Assembly (NCBI GenBank): GCA_045647525.1 | Contig: JAZRMK010000017.1 | Location: 1 to 15,707, forward strand | Length of the DNA stretch: 15,707 nucleotides | Origin: UMGS172 sp045647525 | Lineage (GTDB): Bacteria; Bacillota; Clostridia; Oscillospirales; Acutalibacteraceae | Direction of reading: 5' to 3' | Part shown: piece by piece, positions 7,143-14,325 of the stretch | How positions within the stretch are numbered: the first letter of the stretch is position 1 | Layout: each line of letters starts with the position of its first letter | Translations under genes and position numbers: made by a program | The notes under the pieces: generated by a model | What the model saw: only the letters and a program-made list of their open reading frames with translations | Told to the model about the DNA's origin: nothing | Database searches by the model: none

Positions 7143-7200
7143 ATGGGTGCACAACGTGTAGTTTGCTGTTTATGTAAGCTTGCGTAATGCACTCATTTTT
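7143..7200 (+). terminator. Probable terminator after the Gx gene
   Basis: A 9-bp stem with one G-T pair joins 7143-7151 (ATGGGTGCA) to 7188-7196 (TGCACTCAT) and is followed by T residues to 7200. The loop of 36 nt is long, so this is weaker than the other terminators in the window. Confidence 0.5.
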
Positions 7201-7266
7201 ACTGTATTTATGGGCAAAATATCAAGTGTGTATTTAGATTTTACATCCATTTTACACCCCGAATTA

Positions 7267-7295
7267 TTGACTTCTTATATATTTGTTGGTATAAT
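7267..7295 (+). promoter_or_regulatory. Promoter of the Na/Pi cotransporter gene
   Basis: TTGACT (7267-7272), a 17-bp spacer and TATAAT (7290-7295) preceded by TGG, an extended -10. One of the strongest promoters in the window; the leader would be about 66 nt. Confidence 0.85.
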
Positions 7296-7327
7296 GCTCG
7301 ATGTACGGAAATTAAAGAAAATTGGAA

Positions 7328-7352
7328 TTTGAGAATGATGTAGTTTCTCAAA
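7328..7352 (+). promoter_or_regulatory. Leader hairpin next to the Na/Pi ribosome binding site
   Basis: TTTGAGAA (7328-7335) and TTCTCAAA (7345-7352) form an 8-bp perfect inverted repeat with a 9-nt loop, ending 3 nt before GGGAGG (7356-7361). In RNA it could affect mRNA stability or ribosome access; in DNA it could be a protein-binding palindrome downstream of the promoter. Confidence 0.5.
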
Positions 7353-7367
7353 AACGGGAGGTAAAAT

Positions 7368-8999
7368 ATGTTAGAAATTGTTTTGGGTTTGCTTGGCGGT
7401 CTTGCATTGTTTTTGTACGGCATGCAGATGATGAGTAACGGACTTGAAGATGCCGCAGGCAACCGTATGAAGAAGATTTTGGAAAGGCTTACTGCCAACC
7501 GATTCTTAGGTGTTTTAGTCGGTGCGGGCATTACCGCTGTTATTCAATCGTCATCAGCAACGACGGTTATGGTCGTCGGATTCGTTAACTCGGGAATGAT
7601 GACTTTAAGTCAGGCGGTTTGGATTATTATGGGTGCCAATATCGGTACCACCATTACGGGACAGTTAATAGCTCTGGATGTTGGCGCTATGGCTCCCGTG
7701 CTCGCGTTCCTCGGTGTTGCGGCCATTGTCTTTTTTAAGTCTCCCAAGCTTCACCACTATGCTAAAATCCTGGCGGGCTTCGGTATTCTTTTTATCGGTA
7801 TGGATACAATGAGCAGTGCAATGAGCCCTCTGCGTGAAATGCCGGAATTCACCGGTCTTATGACCAAATTCTCCAACCCGCTTTTAGGCATTCTGGTCGG
7901 TGCGGCATTCACTGCAATTATTCAATCGTCTTCGGCTTCGGTCGGTATCTTGCAGGCGTTGGCCGCAAGCGGCGCAATAGGATTCGGCAGTGCAGTTTAC
8001 GTGCTTTTCGGTCAGAATATCGGTACCTGTATCACCGCCGTTTTGGCTGCTATCGGAACTAACCGCAGTGCTAAGAGGACTACTGTTATCCATTTGATGT
8101 TCAATCTTATAGGTACTACCGTATTCACACTCCTTTGTATCGGATTGCCGCTTACCGATTGGATCGCGCTTTTGAGCCCCGGCAATGTTTCGCAGCAAAT
8201 TGCAAATATGCATACGATATTTAATGTTACTACTACCGTTTTGCTCTTGCCTTTCGGCACATTGTTGGCTAAGGCGGCCACCAAGATTTTGCCTGACCGC
8301 GAAGTTAAGCGAGTTGATACATTGCAGTCGCTTAATGAAGAGTTCAGACGTGTTGGCACAAAACTCGGTTCTTCGGCTATCCACACTGACCTTCTCCGTC
8401 AGGAAATTGTCCGTATGGTGACCCTTGCAGGCAAGAACACCGAAAAGAGCTTTCAGATCATTCTTGACGGTGATCAGGCAAAGCTTAATGAACTCACAAA
8501 AACCGAGAAAATCATTGATGGGCTCAATAAGGAGATTTCACAATATATTTCTAAAATTCTTGTTAACAATAACAGCGGTCAAAATGTTGCTGTTATCGAG
8601 CAGTATTTCCTTATCACCGGAAATGCCGAACGTATCGGTGACCATGCGCTAAACATCGGTGGCTACATTAATGTTATTAAGGAAAAGAACATCACCTTCT
8701 CCGAGGGTGCCCGTGCAGAACTTCGTGAGATGCAGCGTATCACAAAGAAAGCTATCGACAAAATTCTTAACCGCGAAAGTGATACTGCAAAATGGCTGTC
8801 CGAAATTGCTGCTATGGAGCAAAAAATTGATGATATGACAAAGCAGTATCGTGAAAAGCACCTTGAACGTATGCGTGAGGGTAAATGCACCGAAGAGGCT
8901 TGCGTGCTTTATTCAGAACTGCTCACAGACTTTGAACGTATCGGTGACCACGCGCTCAATATTGCCCAGGCATTTACAAAGATTTATTCAGCACAGTAA
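7368..8999 (+). CDS. Na+/phosphate cotransporter with C-terminal PhoU domain
   Basis: A 543-residue Na/Pi cotransporter family protein (PF02690 twice, then PhoU-like). The inverted duplication is visible as two QSSSA motifs (residues 60-64 and 186-190), each followed by a GxNIGT motif (GANIGT at 89-94 and GQNIGT at 215-220). A hydrophobic segment near 285-300 ends the membrane part. Residues from about 340 to 540 are helical and PhoU-like, with RIGDHALNI twice (422-430 and 524-532). Such proteins import phosphate with sodium, and the PhoU part is thought to bind metal and regulate transport. GGGAGG lies 6 nt before the ATG. It is a single-gene unit with its own promoter and terminator; no Pho-box is recognisable. 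Confidence 0.95.
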   Translation: MLEIVLGLLGGLALFLYGMQMMSNGLEDAAGNRMKKILERLTANRFLGVLVGAGITAVIQSSSATTVMVVGFVNSGMMTLSQAVWIIMGANIGTTITGQLIALDVGAMAPVLAFLGVAAIVFFKSPKLHHYAKILAGFGILFIGMDTMSSAMSPLREMPEFTGLMTKFSNPLLGILVGAAFTAIIQSSSASVGILQALAASGAIGFGSAVYVLFGQNIGTCITAVLAAIGTNRSAKRTTVIHLMFNLIGTTVFTLLCIGLPLTDWIALLSPGNVSQQIANMHTIFNVTTTVLLLPFGTLLAKAATKILPDREVKRVDTLQSLNEEFRRVGTKLGSSAIHTDLLRQEIVRMVTLAGKNTEKSFQIILDGDQAKLNELTKTEKIIDGLNKEISQYISKILVNNNSGQNVAVIEQYFLITGNAERIGDHALNIGGYINVIKEKNITFSEGARAELREMQRITKKAIDKILNRESDTAKWLSEIAAMEQKIDDMTKQYREKHLERMREGKCTEEACVLYSELLTDFERIGDHALNIAQAFTKIYSAQ

Positions 9000-9003
9000 A
9001 ATT

Positions 9004-9040
9004 AAAAGCACTTTGGAAAAGTCCAAAGTGCTTTATTTTA
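9004..9040. terminator. Bidirectional terminator between Na/Pi gene and sortase gene
   Basis: A 13-bp perfect stem pairs 9005-9017 with 9022-9034. A T-rich stretch follows on the plus strand and TTTTAATTTT follows on the minus strand, so it can serve both convergent genes. It overlaps the last bases of the sortase gene region. Confidence 0.9.
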
Positions 9041-9784
9041 TTTCAGTTCTTCAATTATTCCGATTACGACATAACGGGCGTCTTCGTAGTTGTATGCACA
9101 GGTTGAAAGGGTCATAATCCTATCGCCGTCTTTGTATTCAACGCTCGACTTAAAAGATGATTTCTTTTTTGCTTCGGCCATATACTTTGCCAGTGATTCA
9201 TCGTTGTGATTAAGTTTATAAGCGTTAGAATCGGCAGGGGTTATGAAACCGGAATGTACCTTTATTATATAGGACTTTTCGGGCGTGAGGTAGTAGAAAA
9301 CCTGATGCTCATTAAAATATTCCTGATTTAAAAAATCCTTCAAAGTGCCGAACATTGAGTCGTTTTTCATGCTGTGACCGTATATTACGTAGTTATAGGA
9401 ATTCTCAATGTTGCCCAAACGATAATCTGCAAAAAGACTGCCGGCGCGGTTTTTCTGGCCGTTGAACATTTTGTTTATATATTCTTGATTATCGTTGCCT
9501 TTTAAAACGGGATAGTTGATTTCAGTGCCGGGAAGATAAAGCCAACCTACTATGTCTTTGTTTTGTGATTTCAAAAGATCGAAATTTATTGAAATAGGGG
9601 CTTCGGTTTTAGCCTGCTCGTCAGAAATGTCCTTGACGGTAACTGCGTTTTTTGCAATTTCACTGTAAACGTTTTCTGACTGCTTGTAGGACACAAGTGT
9701 TGATACGACTTTATATCCACTGAACAGAAAAATTGCAAGAAAAATTGCCAACACCGCAATTTTTATTATTTTTTTATATTTCAT
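9038..9784 (-). CDS. Class B sortase
   Basis: A 248-residue membrane-anchored transpeptidase that joins secreted proteins to the cell wall. An N-terminal helix (about residues 6-28, after a basic MKYKK) acts as signal-anchor, and the sortase barrel covers about 65-245. The catalytic triad is visible: His137 in IYGHSMKND, Cys229 in the TLSTC signature and Arg237 in DARYVVIG. The SrtB class is suggested by the long insert between the Cys-strand and the His-strand and by the length. The start is ATG 9784 with AAGGAG 7 nt upstream; the TTG just before it is only 4 nt away. No substrate with a sorting signal is encoded in the window, so its target must lie elsewhere. It stands alone and divergent from the nitroreductase unit. 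Confidence 0.93.
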   Translation of the reverse strand: MKYKKIIKIAVLAIFLAIFLFSGYKVVSTLVSYKQSENVYSEIAKNAVTVKDISDEQAKTEAPISINFDLLKSQNKDIVGWLYLPGTEINYPVLKGNDNQEYINKMFNGQKNRAGSLFADYRLGNIENSYNYVIYGHSMKNDSMFGTLKDFLNQEYFNEHQVFYYLTPEKSYIIKVHSGFITPADSNAYKLNHNDESLAKYMAEAKKKSSFKSSVEYKDGDRIMTLSTCAYNYEDARYVVIGIIEELK

Positions 9785-9974
9785 CAAGCTGCTCCTTCTT
9801 GGATTGTTCGCTGTATTAAACAGAACTTTTAATTATGTTCTCAATGCCTTTTTAGGAAGAATGTTTTCCGTTGGCGGTCTTGTCTAAAAAATGATTATTT
9901 TAACAGTGCAAAACCGCTGTTTTTTATTATATATTATAATCGAAAAAAATTAAAGAGTTTTAATTGGGATTTTG

Positions 9975-10002
9975 TTGCAATTAAAGAAATTATATGTATA
10001 AT
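9975..10002 (+). promoter_or_regulatory. Promoter of the nitroreductase/ECF unit
   Basis: TTGCAA (9975-9980), a 16-bp spacer and TATAAT (9997-10002). The leader is only about 20 nt to the TTG start. Confidence 0.75.
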
Positions 10003-10027
10003 ATAGGTTTGTAAAGGTAGTGATATT

Positions 10028-10561
10028 TTGAATTTTGGAGAAATTGCGAATAATCGTTATTCATGCCGCAGTTATGATGTGGAAAAGATGGTGGAAGATG
10101 AAAAACTTAATGCAATATTGGAGTCGGCAAGGCTTTCACCTTCGGCTTGTAACGGGCAACCGTATTTCTTGACAGTTTGTAAGGGCGAAACCGCAAAAAA
10201 GGTTGCCGAAGCAACGCAGGGAATGGGTCTTAATAAATTTGCTGTTGATGCGCCGGTGCTAATTGTGATTTCAGAAGAAAGTTATGTTAAAACTGCTGCT
10301 TTCGGTGCAAAAATAAAAAAGAATGATTATAGATCTATGGACATTGGTATTGTTGCGGCTTATATTACTGCCGAGGCAACTGCACAAGGTCTTGGAACCT
10401 GTATTTTAGGTTGGCTCGACAGTGATAAAATAAAGAAAATTTGCGACCTTTCGGGTGAGGTGAGGCTTGTTATAACCGTAGGTTATGCTAAAGATTCACC
10501 GCGTGTTAAAAAGAGAAAACAAATGGAAAATTTAGTGAAGACAATAGGTGAGAAGTTATGA
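10028..10561 (+). CDS. Nitroreductase-family flavoprotein (FMN)
   Basis: A 177-residue protein of the nitroreductase family: small, dimeric FMN enzymes that reduce nitro groups, quinones or other substrates with NAD(P)H. The N-terminal FMN-phosphate motif RYSCRSYD (residues 10-17) and ARLSPSACNGQPY at about 34-46 are typical, as is the internal glycine-rich part (AQGLGTCILGW). It starts with TTG; AAAGG (10014-10018) lies 9 nt upstream and no ATG is suitably placed. The last four bases overlap the start of the ECF S-component gene (ATGA), so the two are almost certainly translated together. The pairing hints that the flavin enzyme and the membrane protein serve the same vitamin or cofactor, but the substrate of neither can be read. 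Confidence 0.9.
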   Translation: MNFGEIANNRYSCRSYDVEKMVEDEKLNAILESARLSPSACNGQPYFLTVCKGETAKKVAEATQGMGLNKFAVDAPVLIVISEESYVKTAAFGAKIKKNDYRSMDIGIVAAYITAEATAQGLGTCILGWLDSDKIKKICDLSGEVRLVITVGYAKDSPRVKKRKQMENLVKTIGEKL

Positions 10562-11058
10562 AATCAACAATTAAAAACATAGTTATTGCTGCAATGTTTG
10601 CGTCACTTGCTTGTGTCGCCACAATGCTTATTAAAATTCCCACACCACTTAAAGGTTATATGAATTTGGGTGATTGCGTGGTATTGTTGTCGGGTTGGCT
10701 TTTGCCGGCACCGTATGCTTTTTTGGCAGCAGGAGTTGGCTCAGCATTGGCTGATCTTTTTGCAGGATACATAGTGTACACACCGGCAACTTTCTTGATT
10801 AAAGGAATAATGGCACTTATTGCACTTTTCGGTTGCAAAGTTTTTGGCAAGGCTAAAAAGGGTTTGCCAGCCAAGCTTATCAGTGGATTTTTGGCAGAAC
10901 TTTTTATGGTTGCGGGGTATTACGTGTTTGAGGGCTTTATGTACGGATTTATTCCGTCACTTGCCAACATTCCTGCAAATGCAATTCAAGGAGCCGCAGG
11001 GTTGTTGTTAGGTGTTTTGTTGGTTAAAGTGTTCGAGAAAAACAAAATTTTGCATTAA
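10558..11058 (+). CDS. ECF transporter S component (PF07155-like)
   Basis: A 166-residue integral membrane protein with about five to six helices, fitting the substrate-binding S subunit of an energy-coupling-factor vitamin importer. Family landmarks are an Ala-rich first helix (IVIAAMFASLACVATM), GYMNLGDCVV at about 33-42, ALADLFAGY at 63-71 and YTPATFLIKGIMA at 74-86. The last two match the usual GsxLaDlxxGY and PaTfxIKG pattern of this family. Some databases name PF07155 a riboflavin transporter, but no flavin-specific residue can be judged here. The ATPase and T subunits are not in the window, so it would use a shared ECF module. It overlaps the nitroreductase gene by 4 nt and is closed by a strong terminator. 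Confidence 0.85.
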   Translation: MKSTIKNIVIAAMFASLACVATMLIKIPTPLKGYMNLGDCVVLLSGWLLPAPYAFLAAGVGSALADLFAGYIVYTPATFLIKGIMALIALFGCKVFGKAKKGLPAKLISGFLAELFMVAGYYVFEGFMYGFIPSLANIPANAIQGAAGLLLGVLLVKVFEKNKILH

Positions 11059-11091
11059 AAAACATCGGTGGCTTGCCACCGATGTTTTTTT
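11057..11091. terminator. Bidirectional terminator between ECF and TetR genes
   Basis: A 16-bp perfect stem pairs 11057-11072 with 11075-11090 (including the A/T flanks), core CATCGGTGGC. A-runs and T-runs flank it, so it works from either side. It overlaps the stop codon of the ECF gene. Confidence 0.92.
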
Positions 11092-11108
11092 GTACTGCAT
11101 AAGGATTT

Positions 11109-11642
11109 TTAGTGCGTTTCGGTCATTTGCATAAAATATTTTGCTAAGGCTTCGGGTTCGGTCTTCATATTCTCGGTCATCCACCATTTTACAGTTTCGG
11201 CAAAACTGCCCACAAGGTGATTTAGGATGAATTCACGCGGAACATCAACTTTGAAAACAGAAATGTGCATTTCAAACATTTTAAGCAAATGCTTTTTGAA
11301 GTATGTCATAAAAAGTTCGCCACTGTCCGAAAGCAAAACTTTGCAAAGGTCGTTCTTGTTATCCCTGATATGCCACAGGGTGTGTGAAAGTTTGCATTCA
11401 AGGTCACCGTCTTTGCCGACAAACGGGCAGGGGTCGTTTTGAAAAATGTGATAAAAAAGATCTTCGCACATGGCGTCAAGCAGCAGGTCTTTGCTTTCAA
11501 AATGAGAATAAAACGTACTGCGTCCGACATCAGCTTCATCAATAACATCCTGAACGGTGATATGGTCGTAACGCTTCTTTTCTAAAAGGGTTCGAAATGC
11601 CTTGAAAATTGCCTTTCTGGTTTTTAATTGACGTCTATCCAT
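11109..11642 (-). CDS. TetR/AcrR-family transcription regulator
   Basis: A 177-residue repressor-type protein. The N-terminal TetR DNA-binding domain covers residues 5-52: the helix-turn-helix ITVQDVIDEADVGRSTFYSHF (27-48) and KDLLLDA next to it are canonical. The ligand domain (55-177) is helical and contains Cys59, Cys72, Cys83 and Cys100 with nearby His, which could bind metal, though that is only a possibility. The gene is divergent from a metal-type P-ATPase, and the shared 169-bp region holds two palindromes with the same GAACA half-site, so it probably represses itself and the ATPase and is released by a metal or other inducer. AGGAAGG lies 7 nt before the ATG. Confidence 0.92.
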   Translation of the reverse strand: MDRRQLKTRKAIFKAFRTLLEKKRYDHITVQDVIDEADVGRSTFYSHFESKDLLLDAMCEDLFYHIFQNDPCPFVGKDGDLECKLSHTLWHIRDNKNDLCKVLLSDSGELFMTYFKKHLLKMFEMHISVFKVDVPREFILNHLVGSFAETVKWWMTENMKTEPEALAKYFMQMTETH

Positions 11643-11660
11643 ATTTGCACCTTCCTAATT

Positions 11661-11682
11661 GAACAAATTCTTAAAATTGTTC
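11661..11682. promoter_or_regulatory. Operator candidate 1, in front of the TetR gene
   Basis: GAACAAATT (11661-11669) and AAATTGTTC (11674-11682) form an inverted repeat with 8 of 9 pairs matched and a CTTA centre. It begins 19 bp upstream of the TetR start codon. The right arm continues as TTGTTCGGTA, shared with operator candidate 2. Confidence 0.6.
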
Positions 11683-11717
11683 GGTATCTTACACATTAAA
11701 ATGTTTGATTATTGTTT

Positions 11718-11745
11718 TTGCGGTAAAGTTTTGATACGATATAAT
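11718..11745 (+). promoter_or_regulatory. Promoter of the P-type ATPase gene
   Basis: A perfect TATAAT at 11740-11745 with a weak -35, TTGCGG (11718-11723), 16 bp upstream. The weak -35 suits a regulated promoter. The leader would be about 60 nt. Confidence 0.6.
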
Positions 11746-11760
11746 CGAACAAGGTGTTCG
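11746..11760. promoter_or_regulatory. Operator candidate 2, over the ATPase start point
   Basis: CGAACA-AGG-TGTTCG is a perfect 6-bp inverted repeat with a 3-bp centre, beginning at the base after the -10 TATAAT. A repressor bound there would block the start point directly. Its half-site GAACA matches operator candidate 1, and TGTTCGGTA follows in both. Confidence 0.65.
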
Positions 11761-11811
11761 GTAATGAATTTATTATACTGTATTATTTTCGAATTGTAAA
11801 GGAGCTTTTTT

Positions 11812-13680
11812 ATGTTAGAAGAATTGATGGAACGATTAGAAAGTGTTACGGCAACTGTGATAAGCGGTGTGACACTGGCAATAAGCCTTATCTTGTCGCT
11901 TACCGGCGTCAATGTTCCTATATATCTTGATTTGGCATGGATTGCCTTCTGTTTATCGGGAATTCCGCTGTTTTACGGTGCGGTGCGAAAACTTATCAGA
12001 AATAAAGGTATAAGCAAAATATCATCTGCACTTTTAATATCGGTAGCAATGATTGCATCAATAGCAATCGGCGACCTTTTTGCCGCGGGTGAAATAGCAT
12101 TTATTATGGCAATAGGTGAAATATTGGAGGATAAGACCACCGCGAGAGCAAGAAAAGGTCTTAAAAATCTTATAAGTCTTACACCTACAAAGGCAAGGCG
12201 TGTAGAAAACGGTAAATGTATAGAGGTTTCTGCGGAAGAAATTGCGGTTGATGATATTTTAAGAATCCTGCCGGGTGAAGCAGTTCCCGTTGACGGTGTT
12301 ATCCTTTCTGGCGAAACAAGTATAGACCAGTCGGTTGTGACGGGTGAATCCCTGCCCGTCGATAAGTCGGTGGGTGATAACGTATTTTGCGGAACTATCA
12401 ACCGATTCGGTGCTATTGATATAGTTGCTACAAAGGTTGGAAGTGATTCGTCGTTAAGTAAACTTATAAATATGGTAAAAGAAGCAGAAGATAAAAAAGC
12501 TCCAATGCAAAGAATTGCGGATAAATGGGCAAGTTGGCTTGTGCCGGTTGCTATGATTTTGGCAATAGTGTCAGGCCTTTTGAAACAGGACATCTCGGTT
12601 GCTGTTACTATGTTGGTAGTCTTTTGTCCTTGTGCTTTGGTTTTGGCGACCCCCACTGCTATTATGGCCGCAATCGGTCAAGCGACCAAACACGGTGTTA
12701 TTATTAAATCGGGCGAAGCATTGGAAAAAATGGGCAAAGTAGATACTGTTTGTTTTGATAAAACAGGCACATTAACCTTTGGAAAGGTAAAAGTCTCCGA
12801 TGTAGTTTTATTTGACACCAAAATCTCCAATGACGAATTTTTGTCGTTGGTTGCTTCTGCCGAGAGCAAAAGTGAACATCCGTTGGGGCAAGCTATTGTG
12901 GCCGAAGCTATCCAACGCGGTATTAAACTTAAAAGTACAGATAACTTCTGTATGGAAGCAGGTAAGGGCGTATACTCGGAAATTGACGGTAAAAAATTGT
13001 TTTTAGGCAACGAGAAGTACCTTATCCAAAGCGGTGTAGGATCATTTGGAGAAAACAAACAGATAGAAACATTCAAAAATCAGGGAAAAGCACTTGTGTT
13101 TGCTGCGGTTGACGGAAAGTGTATAGGTGTAATTGCTCTGTCAGACTCGTTGAAACCGGCATCACCGCAGATGGTAAAAGAACTTACAAAAAACGGAACA
13201 GATGCGGTATTGTTGACAGGCGACAACAAAGAAGCGGCTCACTTTTTTGCTTCGCAAGTTGGAATAGAACATATAAGAGCAGAGTTGTTACCCGAACAAA
13301 AAGTTCAAAGTATTGAAAACTTGCAGCAGCAGGGTCGAAAGGTTTGCATGATAGGTGATGGCGTAAACGATGCGCCTGCTTTAAAAACCGCCGACGTAGG
13401 TGTGGCTATGGGCACAATGGGCAGCGATATTGCCATAACGGCATCAGATATTGCGTTAATAGGTGACGATATATCAAAGATACCGTATTTAAAACGTTTG
13501 TCAAATGCTACGCTAAAAACCATAAAGTTTAGCATATCGTTATCACTTTTGATAAACTTGTTGGCAATTGTTCTGTCGTATTTCGAATTGCTCAACCCCA
13601 CAACAGGCGCTATTGTTCATAACATCGGCTCGGTTTTTGTGGTCCTTATTGCAGCATTACTCTATGACCGCAAGTTTTAG
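11812..13680 (+). CDS. P1B-type heavy-metal-translocating ATPase
   Basis: A 622-residue metal-exporting ATPase. All core motifs are visible: TGES in the actuator domain (177-180), the metal-site CPC in TM6 (272-274), the phosphorylated DKTGT (316-320, Asp316), the HP pair (356-357) and GDGVND (515-520). The protein begins directly with the first helices and has no N-terminal HMA or His-rich metal-binding domain. The last membrane segments read GAIVHNIGSVFVV (His603, Asn604). They show neither the YN/MxxSS residues of Cu-type nor the K/D-G of Zn/Cd-type pumps, so the metal is uncertain; Zn, Co, Cd or Mn are all open. GGAG lies 7 nt before the ATG. The divergent TetR gene and palindromes suggest induction by the pumped metal. 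Confidence 0.95.
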   Translation: MLEELMERLESVTATVISGVTLAISLILSLTGVNVPIYLDLAWIAFCLSGIPLFYGAVRKLIRNKGISKISSALLISVAMIASIAIGDLFAAGEIAFIMAIGEILEDKTTARARKGLKNLISLTPTKARRVENGKCIEVSAEEIAVDDILRILPGEAVPVDGVILSGETSIDQSVVTGESLPVDKSVGDNVFCGTINRFGAIDIVATKVGSDSSLSKLINMVKEAEDKKAPMQRIADKWASWLVPVAMILAIVSGLLKQDISVAVTMLVVFCPCALVLATPTAIMAAIGQATKHGVIIKSGEALEKMGKVDTVCFDKTGTLTFGKVKVSDVVLFDTKISNDEFLSLVASAESKSEHPLGQAIVAEAIQRGIKLKSTDNFCMEAGKGVYSEIDGKKLFLGNEKYLIQSGVGSFGENKQIETFKNQGKALVFAAVDGKCIGVIALSDSLKPASPQMVKELTKNGTDAVLLTGDNKEAAHFFASQVGIEHIRAELLPEQKVQSIENLQQQGRKVCMIGDGVNDAPALKTADVGVAMGTMGSDIAITASDIALIGDDISKIPYLKRLSNATLKTIKFSISLSLLINLLAIVLSYFELLNPTTGAIVHNIGSVFVVLIAALLYDRKF

Positions 13681-13697
13681 TTGTTAGAAATCTATTG

Positions 13698-13726
13698 TTG
13701 AGAAAGCCTTAAAATTGGTGTATAAT
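13698..13726 (+). promoter_or_regulatory. Promoter of the FTR-like/thioredoxin unit
   Basis: TTGAGA (13698-13703), a 17-bp spacer and TATAAT (13721-13726). No terminator is seen after the ATPase gene, so readthrough from it may add to expression. Confidence 0.7.
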
Positions 13727-13757
13727 AAATAAAAACTTGTTGGGAGGATTTGTTTAA

Positions 13758-13958
13758 ATGGCGGTAAGATTAAACGAAAATAAAGAGGTTGTCGAGAGAA
13801 TCAAAAAAGGTTTAAAAGAAAAAGACGGGTATTGCCCGTGCAGACTTCAAAAAACCGAAGATTTTAAATGTATGTGTAAGGAGTTTAAAGAGCAGATAGC
13901 CGATCCCGATTTTGAGGGTTACTGCCATTGTATGCTTTATTATAAGTCGAAAGATTAA
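13758..13958 (+). CDS. Ferredoxin:thioredoxin reductase catalytic-subunit-like protein
   Basis: A 66-residue protein with three Cys-x-Cys pairs: CPC (26-28), CMC (38-40) and CHC (56-58). This is the signature of the catalytic subunit of ferredoxin:thioredoxin reductase (PF02943), where four cysteines hold a 4Fe-4S cluster beside a redox disulfide made by the other two, and electrons pass from ferredoxin to thioredoxin. From memory the cyanobacterial order is CPC-x16-CPC-x8-CHC; here it is CPC-x9-CMC-x15-CHC. The distance from first to last pair is the same but the middle pair is shifted. The protein is shorter than the plant or cyanobacterial subunit (about 110) and no variable subunit is nearby. 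Thioredoxin follows after 12 nt. GGGAGG lies 10 nt before the ATG. Confidence 0.88.
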   Translation: MAVRLNENKEVVERIKKGLKEKDGYCPCRLQKTEDFKCMCKEFKEQIADPDFEGYCHCMLYYKSKD

Positions 13959-13970
13959 GGGGAGAAGAAT

Positions 13971-14279
13971 ATGTCAGTTATAAGTGTTAATGCCGAAAAT
14001 TTTAAGGATGAGGTTTTGAAAAGCGAGAGACCCGTTATGCTTGACTTTTACGCAACTTGGTGCGGCCCGTGCCAGATGGTGTCTCCCATCGTTGATGAAA
14101 TCGCGAGTGAGTATCCTCGGTACAAAGTCTGCAAGGTTGACGTTGACAATGAACCTCAGTTGGCTCAGCAGTTTGGGATTGTCAGTATTCCGACAATTCT
14201 TGTTATAAATAACGGAAATGTCACTGCTAAGCAGGTTGGTTACGCAACAAAGGAAAAGTTGTTACAGATGTTTGAATAA
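13971..14279 (+). CDS. trxA: Thioredoxin
   Basis: A 102-residue thioredoxin, normal full length for this disulfide-reducing protein of the cytoplasm. The active site is WCGPC (Cys31 and Cys34), with buried Asp25 and the cis-proline Pro74 in SIPT. A third cysteine occurs at 54 (YKVCKVDVD). GGGGAG (13959-13964) lies 6 nt before the ATG, and the gene starts 12 nt after the FTR-like gene, so both are made together. The simplest reading is that the FTR-like protein reduces this thioredoxin with electrons from ferredoxin, in place of or beside NADPH-thioredoxin reductase. The unit ends at the terminator at 14284. Confidence 0.97.
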   Translation: MSVISVNAENFKDEVLKSERPVMLDFYATWCGPCQMVSPIVDEIASEYPRYKVCKVDVDNEPQLAQQFGIVSIPTILVINNGNVTAKQVGYATKEKLLQMFE

Positions 14280-14283
14280 AATC

Positions 14284-14324
14284 AGCCCTTGCCTTTTAAT
14301 AAAAAGTCAAGGGCTTGAATTTTT
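14284..14324 (+). terminator. Terminator after thioredoxin gene
   Basis: A 14-bp stem with one mismatch pairs 14284-14297 with 14302-14315 around AATA; TGAATTTTT follows. It also marks the boundary before the truncated accessory gene. Confidence 0.88.
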
Positions 14325-14325
14325 A

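Noticed and set aside
9840..9930. Possible small RNA or terminator (AACAG/CTGTT repeat followed by T residues) between the sortase and nitroreductase genes
   Set aside because: The stem is only 5 bp with no plausible promoter before it.
11973..12656. 227-codon minus-strand frame opposite the P-type ATPase
   Set aside because: Shadow frame; the plus strand carries all conserved ATPase motifs here.
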